Positions 13,000-25,499 of a stretch of DNA of 64,000 bases are shown one piece after another (position 1 is the first letter of the stretch; every line of letters starts with the position of its first letter). The notes under the pieces were generated by a model. The model did no database searches. It was given only the letters and a program-made list of their open reading frames with translations, and was not told the origin of the DNA. Position numbers and translations under genes: made by a program. This DNA comes from Rehmannia glutinosa (taxonomy: Eukaryota; Streptophyta; Magnoliopsida; Lamiales; Orobanchaceae), in contig CM071936.1 in the NCBI GenBank assembly GCA_016081115.2, forward strand, positions 85,303,943-85,367,942, written 5' to 3'.

Positions 13000-14382
13000 T
13001 ACAAAAGTTCATCAAAATACAAAGCATTAATAATGAAAATGCTAGAAAGTAAAGGGCTGGGACATCATTCCTCATCCGAGGAAGCGAGATCAAGGGGAAT
13101 AATGTCCTCGATGAATTTCTTTAACTGTGATAGACTTTTGCATTTTTGGAGGTCTTTTGCTCCAAAGCCTCATACCTCGTCTCATGAAAAGCCCTGCGTC
13201 TCATCAAATTCGGCTTAGTATACCTCTGGCGGTTGAGCACCTGTATTACCCTCCGGATTGCTGGTTCACCCTCTTCCGCTTGATCTTGCGGCCGGTGTCA
13301 TCAAAAGAAGTCATTAGGATCGGGACTCTTGACCTCTTCTCTACCCATTTTGGTTGGTCTGATGTCCATATTCTTTAACGCATTGTGACCATTTGGGAGA
13401 TGTTATCAATGTCGAAGTCATTTTGAAATACCTCCGAGTTACACTCAAATAAGGTAGTCCCGATTGAATAAAGTTTACAAATCAATTTCCATAACCAACT
13501 TTATTACCTTGAGTGATGGACTCGAATTAGACATTGAATAAGTATGTCACCAAAGTTAAGTGGTTCCCTCTCCTGGCAATCTTATAAGTTAAAAAGTAGT
13601 CCGTATTCTTCAGGCATCTTTCCGACTTACCACAAATGCAATATACGACAATGTGACCGAGTAAAATACGATGCTCGAGTGTCATTGCCAACAAAATACT
13701 TTGGCCATACTCCCAAAAGACGTCTTCACTTCTTTCATTGACACCCCCAACATTTCATCATTCCAAGTCCCACTGAGAGAAATAATCCCAACCACCTTCT
13801 CTAACACGTGCCTATGAATATCATTGGGAGTCCATCTAAAATGACGACCACTTTACAAGCGGATTAACGGCAATCGGCTTTCTTTCATTATCATATTGCA
13901 CCCACATATTAGCATAAAATGTTGGATAATATCATCATCATACAAAACATAAGCATGCTCCCATAGATACATCCAACCTTGCTCAAAAATCCTGCAATAG
14001 TAGGATACTCATTTGTAAATGAACTAAGCGACACATTTAGTCCAAGCAATAGATTTTCCTCCCATTCCAGGAGTCCTCATAATGCCATTCCGCATATTTA
14101 TTGATGAAATTAAGAACATTGTGGGAATTAGTGGGCTTCGAAGTAACAAAGGATTTTTACCTTTACGCCAACGGCAATTTTGGAGCGAAATTGTTCACGC
14201 GTAGCTCGGTAATTTGGGCCGAGAGAGAATGGGATTTTGAACATCATCACCTTCTTGAGCCGTATTTCTTTGAGCGCTCGAATATCCCTTTGTTACCACC
14301 TCTTAACATTTTCTTGGCGAACCCTCTCCGCCCCTTCAACGCTTGGAGATGGGATTTAACCCTGGAATTCTTTGGGAGCCAT
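13000..14382 (-). pseudogene. Element M third-ORF (env-position) remnant
   Basis: A minus-strand ATG at 14382 starts MAPKEFQG, then the frame breaks. Shifting frames give protein-like segments such as RVRQENVKRW, LLGLNVSLSSFTNEYP and a basic C-terminal part (GRKIKRKRV near 13280). Its position between gag and the polypurine tract, without pol, matches the third ORF of SIRE-like elements. Sequence similarity to the copy A/S protein is not obvious by eye, so assignment rests on position. Confidence 0.35.
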
Positions 14383-15509
14383 ATATGTAAGATTCTTGTG
14401 AAAATAAGAAGATTAACAATAAGATAAGTGAAAAATGATGAAGAATTGAAGATTTTGGAAGAAAGGGGTGATATTCTCACCATTTGTTAAGGGTTTGAGA
14501 GAAATAGCTGGAAATGCATTTTTGAAATGAAGAAACAGAACAATTTTAAGTTGTGAAATTGCCCTGGCGTGGCCGAGGAGTGGTCGTGCGGCCGATCGGC
14601 GTGCGAAAGCGGCCGTCCCCTGCTTTTAGCCCAAAGGTCTGATTTTCTTTTCGAAATTTTCCAAATTCGATTTTTCACCCAAAAAGTTTTAAAACTTTGC
14701 AAAAGATAATTTTAGACTATATCCAACGAATATGGATTTCGGAAAACATATATTCGATAAAATCGAGACTAAGGTAGTGCCTTTTTAAAGAAAATATTTG
14801 CAAAATCATTTAGGGGCACTTAAGGGTTAAGTGAAATATCTTAAAGATATGTGCATAAGCATAATATCGAGTTTAAAGGAAAATACGAATAGACATACCT
14901 CGATAGTTTAAGAAACTTGATGACGTTATGAGTATGAATTATGTATCTACACAAATTCTTAGACAACATTTGCATAGAAAATACAAGTGTAGAAGTAATA
15001 GGAGATATCAAAAAGAGCTTATGCTATAAGATTTCATAAGAGATAATAAGCCACATAAATCTAATTAAAATACCACAAGAGTTTTAAAAACATCATATAA
15101 GGTCTTAACTTTTCCAAAAATATTTTAAAAGCACAAATATATATTAAAGACCTTAAAAAAACTTGAAAACTCATTTTGCAATTGAGACACAAATAAAAAC
15201 AAAAATAAAATGCATATATAAATGGAGAGATACGGTTTACCAATTGCTGCCCGTTTCCATGGGTTGTGTCTTTCCATTCTTGATGATATCTTCCCCTTAA
15301 AGTCACTTTGTTGATGATGACTTCTTTGATTACTCCATTTCAAGGTTGGTTACCTTCCCATTTGTTGATGGTTTCTTCTTTCTTTGAAAATCATCTTGTT
15401 GATGATGTCTTTGCCATTTCAAGTTGTGTTCTTCCCGTTTTTGATTATCGCTCTTCTTGAAATTGGCTTTGACTGAAATAGTTTCTCCTTCTTTGATCAA
15501 ATGAAACGT

Positions 15510-16290
15510 TCATTTGATGTTTTCTTGTGTCATGAATTTTCTCCGATTATTACTTCGCAAGTTACCTAATAACACATTATTTTGTGGTACCCTCATGTGT
15601 TTGAGTCCTTTAGGATTAGCTTTGAGACTTTTAGGTCTCCAACAATAATTAGAGCTATTTCTGGCAGCCCGAAAATTAGCCGTATGACCCTTTTTGCCAC
15701 AATAAAAACAAGTAATAAATCTAGGAGCATAATGACCAATATGCATAGTGACGATCCTTTTCATATGATTAACAACATTAGGCTTATGATCAAGTCCTTT
15801 ATCACAATTATGAATATCAACAATATTGGACATTTTATTGGTACTTCGGTTGGATTTTAATAAATCTTTTCATGCAATCAATATTCTCAACAAGATCTTA
15901 TTTTCTTTTTCAATGTTTCTAACCTTGTCAAAGTAGTGGTGTGAGCACATGATAGTGATTCATAGGAAGTAAATAAACTATCCTTATCATTTTTCAAAAT
16001 ATTGAATTCCTTTTTCAAATTTTTGTATCTAACAAGTAAAACTTTGGAATTCATTTTGAAGTTCATCATAATCATTTTGTAAATCACTATAATCATTTTG
16101 AGCGACAATATCATAGGAAGTAGAGGTTTTAAGACATACCTCGTTTTCTTCATTTATGCCCATAAAAACAATATTCAACTTCTTCATAGTTGGAAGTTGT
16201 AGGAGGCTTGTTCCTTAGATTTGAGCTTGTATGACCTTGAGAAGTAGATGCTTTTGTTTGACTCTTTTCATTTTGCAAATACTCCATAGA
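15510..16290 (-). pseudogene. Element M gag with zinc knuckle
   Basis: The minus strand encodes FITCFYCGKKGHTANF (about 15665-15715), a CX2CX4H retroviral-type nucleocapsid knuckle whose last Cys is missing or shifted. Upstream (15887-16153) is a Lys/Leu/Asn-rich, probably coiled segment. Together these indicate the C-terminal half of a gag protein that would bind element RNA. The N-terminal capsid part, toward 16680, is not readable. Confidence 0.6.
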
Positions 16291-16690
16291 TGGCTTCTAA
16301 TTTTTGCCATAATTCGTATGTGACTTTATTCCTACAATATGTTCATATTCTAAATTAGTAAATGAACAATACAAAATATTTAAAAAAACACTTCTGTTTA
16401 AGGAGATGATTTTCTTTTTCTTCATCATCGTTGAGCTTTTTGAAGCCTTTTTGAGGTGTGTGGTGTATCTTTCATCGGAATGGATTCTCCATTCATGACG
16501 GTGTTCCAAATGTCGAACCCGCAACCTTGTAAGTAGCATTCCATTCTTTTTCTTTCCAAAAATTAAAATTTTTGGAATCAAATAGTGGTGGCTTGGTGGT
16601 GGAAGTCTTAGGAAAGATGAGCTTCGTTCAGTGCCAGACGATCGTTTCTCTTCACTCGCGATGTGAAGCGAGCTTGCCAAAGAAGTTTGG

Positions 16691-16701
16691 CTTTGATACC
16701 A
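16691..16701 (-). other. Element M primer binding site
   Basis: TGGTATCAAAG on the minus strand, two bases from the LTR end. It differs by one base from the usual plant initiator tRNA-Met site TGGTATCAGAG. Confidence 0.75.
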
Positions 16702-16703
16702 CT

Positions 16704-18169
16704 TGTAAGTCAAGCGGCTACGATAATCTAGAGGGGGTGAATAGATTATCTCCATCTTTTCGATTTCACCCTCTTTTTCAAACCGAATGGTCAAAGATAA
16801 TAATAAGGTGCGGAATGTAAACAACACACGTCGATTTAAAGAGGTTCAACCCACCTAGGGCCTAATCCTCTACCACCCCAGTATATCCGGGATGGATTTC
16901 AAAAAGAAAAAGAATTTTATTAATTACCAAATTAATACAAATTCAACTTACAATACCTTGAAGAGCACCACACTCTTCTACAACAACACCTTTGGAGAAT
17001 ACCACAATCTCCTTTGAAGATCACCACAATCTTCCTTCAACGGCACCTTGTGAAGATTACCACAATCTTCAACCTTGAAGAATACCAAATTCTTCAATAC
17101 CTCAATAAGAAGATCACCCAATCTTCTTCTACCTATCACTAGATCATCCAAGTGTGTTCTTACATCAAGAACACTCACAAGATATCTTGTGTTTGAATAT
17201 AACCAAAAAAATCAAGATTACAACTCAATAATGAATAATACAATTTGAGTGCAAGGTGTAATCAAGAATAGCCTAGACCTCAAGGATGTGAAAGTGATAA
17301 GCTAGGCAAATTTACAACAGAATAATAACAATGAAAGACCAAGTATTTGCTTGAAGTATATCTTGTTGTGTTGTATCTCAATTGTTGTATTGGTTGCTCC
17401 AAAACTTCCTCTATTTATAGGAGATGATTGATCAAGCATAGGCTCCTCTTGGGATTGAAAATCTCTAGAAAAATACAATTAAAATCAAGAATATAGGTGT
17501 TAGAAATCAATCCCACAATTTAAGGAAATGTATACTGCATCAAGCGGTCATATTTTTCTTTGTCAATCACGCGAGGCGACCGTCATACCAGAAATAAGAG
17601 AAAAAGAACACTTTGAAAATTTCAAGCAGGCGACCAATCGACAAACTTGGCCAGTCGACCCTGTCTCAACTTCTGGTCCCCCACATAAAAAAAAGCTAAG
17701 AGGTTTGTTACATTTTGAAGACCTGAATCACGTCACGGGTCGACCATTTGGCGGCAGTCGACGCCATGACGGCCATTCGACACTGTTTTACCTCCGTCTC
17801 ATTTTTCTGTTTCTAAAAACATCTTCAGGTGCGGGTTGCCTATGGAGGCGGCCAGGTCGACACGAGGCAAAATGTTGTCGATTTTTTGTCGAAAATAAAA
17901 CTCAAAATACTCAGAAAATTTAGTAAAAACATTTTAAACCGATCGAGTATTTAGACAACATTTAGGAACTGTTATAGGAGTAAAAACTCATTGATATAAA
18001 ATCAATACAAGTGTTGTCCATTATTAACAAAAATAAACTTGAGGAAATACTTTCAGGAAAATATTAAAACCATTTTAAATCATTTAGGAGTATTTGGACA
18101 ACCTTTAAAAACATTGTTTTGGTGATAAAATAAAATCATCAAAATTAAGATAAAAACATGTATCAAACA
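16704..18169 (-). repeat. Element M 5' LTR
   Basis: Collinear with 10386-11843 over about 1.46 kb. It starts TGTAAG and ends ATCAAACA on the plus strand, so it has TG...CA ends. Several differences from the partner fall at CAG/CTG/CGG words. Confidence 0.8.
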
Positions 18170-20230
18170 TGATCAACCACTTAAACTGAAATAAATCGAT
18201 AAATGCGGACAAATGATACAACAATCCCAGTGAAGCAGTGCAAAAGCGTGAAATAACTACAAAGTGCGAGTGCGATTACAAATACATCCCAACAACATCC
18301 AAATAACTACGAGTCAGAACTAAGAAATAAAGTACACATCACATCACCGGCTTAAGTGTCAAAGGTCCTACGCCGCTTAGAGTTCTGATCGAGAATGGCA
18401 AAGAGAATAAAAGAGAGTCCAATGTGCAATGATAAAAATAAAGAGACAAGTCCAACGACATTAACAACAATAGAAAGTAAGTCAACGGGTGGAGCACGGG
18501 AATTGATCCGTGGTAGGTTCGGCATCTTCAACATAGTCCTCATCTAAAGGTTAGAAAACGGGAGGGGATGAGGCAAAATCTCGGTGGATGGGGTGATCGA
18601 GAGTGCAAGTGTGGCGATATATATAGTTAATGCGAAAAAGCGATTGTATGAAAACGTGAGATATGATGCATGATTTCACACACGATCCACAAGCATCGTG
18701 ATAAATATATTTAAGTAATATACTTATCTGATTTAAGAAAAAGCGATTCGTAGTCACGCGAGGCACTATGTGATTGAGCAAGACGGTATGATTGCGTATG
18801 GAATGTAACGCCAATCTATCTGAAAAATAATGGTTGCATCTGGTTTGTAGCCAACCAAATGGGTCCGATTAACTCGAGAATCGTGTGGATCGGATAGTGA
18901 TTCCTTCATTCTTCCTTGTAACTCCCCAGAGCAAGATGGTCCAAGACACATCACCTTATCGCTCCATAGGCGAAAACAAATCCACGGTAGAGCTAGCTAG
19001 GGCCCTTGATTGTCATAATCATGATTATACCTCAAATACTATGACCCGCTTCCCGCGACAAACTCCGTCCCTCGGTTGTGGGATTAGGGCGATGGGCGGA
19101 GAGTGGAGATGCGGCCAGCTGCCGGTTCCATCCCGGCGTATCCATTCCGATAGCGTGAGCTTGACACGCCAAGTTGACTCGGCGGAAAGTAAATACAAGT
19201 TCGGTAGTCAACCGAGCGATCGAGTATTATGGATTGAGGAAGCGATTCGAAACATTTTGAAAAAAGTCGCAAAGTGGCAATTATGGCGTTGGTGGAGTTA
19301 CTTGGATGAAGATGATTATCGGAAGGATAAACGATCTTGATAACTAAAAGATTAGATGGAACATAAGTTACATTCAGTTAGAAATCGCCAAGGCGAGGAA
19401 GTAAGCCCGCGATCGTGTATTAATGTCGATCAAGACGATCAGATGAATCAAGGGATTTTAGAGAAAATATAATATTTTAATTAAATATTAAAGTCCGGGT
19501 CGAAATGTTTCTTTAAAAGAAAATAATTTGAGTTAGTCCTTGTTAAAAGAAAATTTACAATTAGCCCCGTTTTGTAAAAACACATACTTTAGGGGTTAAA
19601 AATTGAATAAATAAATGTCCCGACCTTGAAAAATTATGAGGTCAGTTCTAAAATCTCTAAATTGTTCAGATATTCAGGTTTTAAAGTTTTAAGGTCGATT
19701 GTTTTATAAATACTCACATTGGCCCCAAATTTGCTAAAATTATCATTTTAGGCCCTAAGTTTAAAATAATTGGAACTCACAAAGGAATAGCTTTTAATGT
19801 GATTCCGGTTGGAAAATATCACTAAGGATAGTGGGATATTGGGACAAAAACAGTTTTAAAAAGAAATAAGTATAGGTCCTTAAGTTTTATTTTCTTGCAA
19901 TTAAGTCCACCAACTTTCCATTTATGCATTTTAAGTCCAAAAATTGAAATTTAACCAATTATGCTCGACTTGTCAGGTTATAAGTCATACAAAATATGGA
20001 TTTCAAGGATCATAAACATGCATGTCCATTTCATACAAGAATTCATCAAATAGAACAATAAATTGTACATGCATGCACCTAAATTTCAATAAATAGCATT
20101 TTTAAGCAACTTGAGCAATTTCATAACTTGATACATAAAATTGACATGCAATACATAAAATATATATCTCAAGTGCCCAAGATCAAAAGACTACATGCAT
20201 TTAACAAAAACACCTAGGAAAGGCGAGGTT
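18170..20230. repeat. Non-coding LTR-like sequence right of element M
   Basis: No supported gene. From 19480 to 19960 it has recurring phrases such as AAGTCC, TTAGCCCC and AGGTCCTTAAG, which are common in long plant gypsy LTRs. It may be the continuation of the 9905-10385 element across the M insertion. The 151-codon open frame at 18885-19340 resembles no family I know. Confidence 0.3.
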
Positions 20231-20720
20231 GGGGATTGGAAGAACTATTTGACACGTGAGATGGAGGAGCATATCAAACAAATAAGTCGCATCAAGTTTG
20301 AGCCCTTCGGCCTCTTTCTTTAATTATGTGTACATGTGATTCACTTTCGAATAAAGAAAAGATTTAATCGTAATATTATCAATCTTTGTCGACACATGCA
20401 TGTTTTTTCATTCCAAATTATGTATTATTTTGTGTTTCAAATATTAATCCTACACGTCAAGTATAATGATGATATTATTAATTTACGATTAATATATATT
20501 TAAAATACTTAGAATATAAGATTAAACAGACTTTGGAATAAAGGATCAAGACTTATATTTTTACGGGTGGTGATCTAGTCTCTTAATAAAAATGTGACAA
20601 AGTTTAATCACAAATTAAAATAAATATACAATTCGAAGAAAATTTGTGGAAATAAGAAAATCCCAGAATTTATAGACACGTGATCCATCAATCTATGTTC
20701 ATTTGTGCAAATGAAGATAC
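20231..20720. other. AT-rich intergenic sequence
   Basis: No gene, repeat or element end was recognised in this stretch. Confidence 0.5.
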
Positions 20721-20723
20721 TTA

Positions 20724-21124
20724 GTCTGCGATTGGATGTGGCGAAAATCTACTTCGTTCCGCTAGAAAATTTATTTGACCAAACATGCGATTGGTTATGA
20801 AAATTTTGAGAAAATTTACTATTCTCTCACTTTCACTTTTTCTCACTTTTTCTTTCACTGATCACATCTACATTTTTCACAAAAAACTAATCATTATTAC
20901 ACATTATCCCAAAATTTCACTATTCATTCACTCACACATTTTTAACTATCAATCACATCCAATCATTATTTTACTATTTTCACATCAAATCAACTTTCAT
21001 CATTACTTTTTCATCTCACATCCAATCACACTCTCAAAATTCTTTTTTTTCTCCAAATATTTTTTCACTACTATTCTCTAGCAAAATGAAAATTTTCAAA
21101 ATAAAAGTATATCCAATCGCACCC
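20724..21124. mobile_element. Tourist-like MITE (PIF/Harbinger type)
   Basis: A 401-bp sequence with terminal inverted repeats sharing TGCGATTGGAT, flanked by TTA at 20721-20723 and 21125-21127. A TTA duplication and a GGGTG...-type end fit Tourist MITEs moved by PIF/Harbinger transposase. The interior is TC/CA-rich and non-coding; the open frame at 20785-21081 is incidental. Confidence 0.7.
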
Positions 21125-21240
21125 TTAATTTATTCTCATTTTTTATTTATCCAAAAATTTAAATTTTGGTACGTCTTCAAATAGAAAACTAAACATAGTT
21201 TTATATTTCGAAAAATGTCCAAATCAAATACAATGATATA

Positions 21241-21256
21241 ACACACACACACACAC
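21241..21256. repeat. (AC)n microsatellite
   Basis: Eight uninterrupted AC units; a candidate length-variable marker. Confidence 0.85.
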
Positions 21257-21364
21257 ATAGGGATAGGTTTATAGGATATAGTGAGTCCATGAGGACAAAT
21301 CCTAACTATAGATATAATATTTTCAATGGTCAATATTTAACAAGCTCAATTGCAATTAACTTAA

Positions 21365-21955
21365 ATGGGAAAATTGCTTGCATCTTTAGGGATGTTGCAA
21401 AATTAGTCTGTAACTTTTGAAGTTGCAATTTTAGTCTATGAAAATTTTACCCTAACAAAAATAACAATTTTAATTATGTAATTTTTAGGATTTAATAATT
21501 TTATTTTTTATTTTTAGTTGTGGTGATTTTCGGTCTATTATTAAAAATAACCAATTTTGGCAAATTTGTACATGTTTTTTATAATTAATAAATAATACAA
21601 ATTGAACCCGTATCTCGGATTTTAACATGGATTAATAAATTTAAAGTGCTTCTATCACTATGCAATCTATAGTATAAATGATAAATAAATTTTACTCGAT
21701 TAAATAAAATATAGGTTGTGATACCATCTTAAACTTGATCTTAGGTATATTGGTTATTTTGGCTATCAAGGACATTTTAGGAATAATTGAAATCTTTGAA
21801 ACATCCCTTAGGATGAAATTTGCATCAACTTAAAACTTATAGGACAAGAATTGCAAAAAAGGTAAAACATCTGAAGACTAAAAACGCAATTTCAAAAGTT
21901 ACGGGACTAATATTGCAACACCCCTATAGGTACATGACTAATTTGCACTTTTCCC
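21365..21955. mobile_element. Mutator-like MITE with long terminal inverted repeats
   Basis: About 590 bp. The ends, GGGAAAATTGC and its imperfect complement GCACTTTTCCC, extend into roughly 100-bp inverted arms. The arms share words such as TTGCAA.ATTAGTC and GTAACTTTTGAA. TTAACTTAA is duplicated exactly at 21356-21364 and 21956-21964. A 9-bp duplication with long inverted repeats is diagnostic of Mutator-like elements. There is no transposase inside. Confidence 0.8.
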
Positions 21956-22219
21956 TTAACTTAACATAAGGGTAAATTAGTCACACAAATTTGTCCCCGA
22001 GTGACAAAATTGGAAAACGATTACCAAATTGAAACACGAGAATCACTCTATGATCCTATATCAAAATCATCCACAACAAGAGCGAAGCGATTCTTTTGTC
22101 ATCTTCTCTATTCAACACATGACTTCTATGTGAAAAAGCTGCGGACAATTCCGCCATAGTTGCCACATTTCTTAGCGACAAGCAACATTAAACTATTACA
22201 TTTTAATATATGTATGAAT

Positions 22220-22900
22220 CGATTTTTCATAAGCAACATTCAATAACTTGACAAACAAACTTTACAATTTGCACAATCATAATAAATACAGTCATAAAAT
22301 ATAAGAACTACATTGCAAAAAATCATTATTTCTCACACAAACATGCAAAAGCACTCTAGGGTTCCAAAACTTACAAAGGCTACAAACAAAAAAATCAATT
22401 TGATAAGTAGCTCATAAGCAACATTGAATACTTTCACAAGCAAAACTAACCGATTACATAAGCATATCATTCACAACACCATTCTATTTAATATGCACGA
22501 ATCTAATATTACATAGACACTATTCAATATCTTCACAAGCAAGACAAACAATGTACACAAGCATAACAAATAACAGTCACAATTAAAAAAAATCAATATG
22601 ATTAGCATTTCATAGCAACATTGAATAAATAGACAAGCAAAACTAACCATGCACCTACACAAGCATAACACTCCAGGGCTTCTCAATTTACAAAATGCTA
22701 CACTTTGTAAAAAATAAATAAATTGATGAAGCGATTCATAAGCAACATTGAATACCTTTACAAGCGGATCGACCACAACGCCGTCTTGTTTAACATGCAT
22801 GAATCTAGTATTACATAAACACTATTTGATATTTTGACAACCAAGACTACCAATATACACAAGCACTATAAATATCATTCAGAATAAAAAAAAAAACCCA
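22220..22900. repeat. Diverged tandem array, about 326-bp period
   Basis: CATAAGCAACATTGAATAC begins units near 22411 and 22737, and related starts occur near 22228 and 22612. Within units AAGCAAAACTAACC and CACAAGCATAACA recur, giving a sub-period. Identity is moderate and there are no reading frames. Confidence 0.6.
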
Positions 22901-23028
22901 TATGATTAATTGTTATCTCACTTCCAACATCATTTCAACACATGTTCTCTGTATCCCTTCATCTTAGTTCAATCTCATTTCTCTTAGTAAACTCACTCAA
23001 CATTCTTCTTCTTGAGTCACTTTTCTAA

Positions 23029-24110
23029 ATGATTTTTGCTATCTCCGGGGACCTCTCTTACGGGATGAAGATTGGAGTAGCTAGACTTCATCAAGGCTTA
23101 CACATTTTCAAGGGCAGCCCATCTTCAGCCGTGTCCTCTTTGCTCGTTCAATCTCATGTCCGTCAAGCTACGAAGCAGACCCTTTGGCATCATAGACTAG
23201 GCCATCCTTCCAATCAAAGGCTTCAACTAATTAGACAAATAGATCCTAATGTTATTGACACTAATCAGAAGGATTGTAATATTTGTCATTTATCGAAAAA
23301 AAAGGAACTTCCTATCAAATAACGTCTTCTATTTCATCTTCTATGGGGACCACATTTCAATCTCACTCTTAAAGGTCACAAATATTTTTTAACTATAGTG
23401 GATGATTATAGTAGGACAACATGGGTTTACCTCATGAAGATAAAATCCGAAGCAAGACAAGTTCTCGAAGATCAAGTCAAATTACTCCAGACTCAATTCC
23501 AATGTTCAGTAAAGCAAATTCGAACGTATAATGGTTAGAATTTCATATACACGATTTTTATTCATCTCAAGGCATAATGCCTCAATAATCGTGTGCCTAC
23601 ACTCCTAAACAAAACGGAATAGTGGAACGCAAAAATCAACACATTCTTAATGTTGCTTGGTCCCTCATGTTCCAATCTTCTCTTCCCTCACAATTTTGGG
23701 GAGAATTCATTCTCACGACTGTCTATCTAATAAATAGAATAAAATCTCCTCATTTTAACAACAAAAGTTCATATGAAATTCTTTTCAAAATCCCACCATT
23801 ATACTCGCATCTCAAAGTTTTGGTTGCCTTTGTTATATGTCAACTCATCTCCCACATAGGATGATGTTTGACCTAAAGCTAAACCTTGTGTTTTCCTTGG
23901 TTATCCCATCCGGGATAAAAGGATACAAAGTTCTTGACTTAGATGCCTCTAATATCAATGTCTTTAGACATGTTCGGTTTCTTAAACATAATTTTCCATT
24001 TGCTCAAACAAAGAATCAATTATTTCCACCATTTCCAGCCAACAAACAAATTCAAGATGATCCCATTTGCCCCTAATTCTTACGATATTCCTATTTTAAT
24101 CAACAAATAG
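23029..24110 (+). pseudogene. C1 integrase
   Basis: The HHCC zinc domain is clear (LWHHRLGHPSNQRL... then CNICHLSKKK, 23180-23300). The core follows with TIVDDYSRTTWVYLM (about 23391-23435). The second catalytic position reads RTYNG instead of RTDNG, then a stop, near 23520-23540. The MERKNQHIL segment with the third catalytic Glu is at 23622. The missing Asp and stops make it inactive. Confidence 0.75.
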
Positions 24111-24399
24111 GATCGGAAATAAGGAATATGACCTGATAGTCGGCACCTCCAAACATCTTACCTAAAATGGACACACCTAATTCTTCTTGATTCTATCTTT
24201 CAATCACACAGTAACTTAAATGATACTTTGTCTCAATGCCGTAGCGACACGGACAAATGCCTTCTTCCTTAGAGATTACAGCTTGTAATCTTTTGCATTC
24301 TCTACCAATTTTATTTGAATCTTCTTCACCCCTCATTCCATTTCAAATTCATTTCTTACTCCCATCTTTCTCAATTTTACAAGTCATTTGCTTTAGCTA

Positions 24400-25480
24400 T
24401 TTCCATTACTAAAGATCCCATTTACTATAATGAGATTGTTCCAATCTCTCTGTGGAGAGAGGTAATACCCACTGAATTGAATGCCTTGATCAACAATAAC
24501 GGATGGTATCACTAATCTACCTACGGACATTGACCCATTGGTTGTAAATATGTTTCTAAAACAAAATTTAAGCGGATGGTAGCATTGACAAATATAAAGC
24601 GCGTTTAGTTGTTAAAGGATAACTCAACGTGAAGGGTTTTTTAAGAACTATCAGAAATAACATACAACTATCAGAAATAGCATACACATTCCAACATCTA
24701 ACCATTTTAAAACTTCCTTCCTAACAACCTCTTGCATTATAGGGTTCAATCGTCTTTGGTTATGCATTAAAGGTTTATAAACATCTTCCATTCGAATCTT
24801 ATGCATGACAATCGATAGACTTATGCCTTTTAAATCAAATATCGACCAACCTATAGCGGACTTATGTTTCCTCAACACCCTAAGCAATTTATCAAAAATT
24901 TGAAGTTAAAGGGATGATGTGATTACCGTATTTGTTAAAAAACTTTCGGTCCGGTGGTAAAAATCACCACATTCGGTTTTTCTTTCCATTGCGGCAATCC
25001 AGCATTAGCATTTGCATCAACTTGATGTTCATTATGCTTTTTTAAATGGGGACCTTGAAGAAGACATATATATGCAAATGTCTCACTGGTCTTCATGTTG
25101 AGGAGAAGCGATTAATTTGGAAAATTAGTATGTAAACTTTCAGAAGTCAATATATGGGCTAAAGCAAGCCTCGAGCCAATGGAACTTCAAACTTACTTCT
25201 TTTTGCTCGGCATTGGCTTTACACAGGTAAAATTGGATTATTCATTAGTCACAAGAATGAGTTCGAAAGGATTTGTTGCTTTACTTGTATATGTCGATGA
25301 TATTTTGGTTGGTAGTTCCAACTTGGGAATTGTCACTGAAATCAATTTTCTTCTCCAGAATCAGTTTAAGATTAAGGATTTGGGAGTCATGCTATATTTT
25401 CTTGGATTCGAGGTGGCTAGAACCTCTAAAGGTCTTCAAGTTTATCAAAGAATATACACATTGGATATTTAGAGGATGCA
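24400..25480 (+). pseudogene. C1 reverse transcriptase, interrupted
   Basis: Pieces of copia RT are present: DGSIDKYKARL-like sequence around 24570-24610, a badly damaged middle with DVHYAFLNGDL-like sequence near 25020-25050, and the catalytic LLVYVDDILVGSSN with KDLGVMLYFLGFEV at 25280-25430. A foreign minus-strand fragment separates the first two parts. Confidence 0.7.
24651..24887 (-). pseudogene. Gypsy-type RT N-terminal fragment inside C1
   Basis: The minus strand is open for 78 codons and reads LRVLRKHKSAIGWSIFDLKG, then HNQRRLNPIMQEVVRKEVLK and LDVGMC. These are landmarks of the plant Ty3/gypsy RT start (the HK.AIGW and QRRLNP..QEVVKKEV motifs of Athila/Tat-type pol). The fragment is antisense within a copia RT. 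The 20-base unit AACTATCAGAAATARCATAC occurs twice at its left edge (24645-24687). Confidence 0.75.
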
Positions 25481-25499
25481 TGTTTTCTAGGTTGTAAAC

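Larger units (their letters stand above)
10386..18170 (-). mobile_element. Element M: minus-strand LTR retrotransposon lacking recognisable pol
   Basis: Two collinear repeats of about 1.46 kb bound a 4.85-kb interior. The minus strand reads 5' LTR (16704-18169), primer site TGGTATCAAAG (16691-16701), gag with a zinc knuckle, an env-position remnant, the polypurine tract AAAAAGGGGGGAGATT (11844-11859) and 3' LTR (10386-11843). No RT, integrase or RNase H motif was found in any frame inside. GATCA lies immediately left (10381-10385) and at 18171-18175 on the right, a plausible 5-bp target duplication if the ends are off by one base. It is probably a non-autonomous element mobilised in trans. 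Confidence 0.75.

Noticed and set aside
18885..19340. 151-codon open frame on the plus strand
   Set aside because: No recognisable family, no start context, and it lies in LTR-like sequence with probable base errors.
20785..21081. 98-codon open frame
   Set aside because: It is low-complexity TC/CA sequence inside the Tourist-like MITE.
22220..22900. CRISPR-like array
   Set aside because: Units are long, diverged and lack regular spacers, and the genome is clearly a plant.
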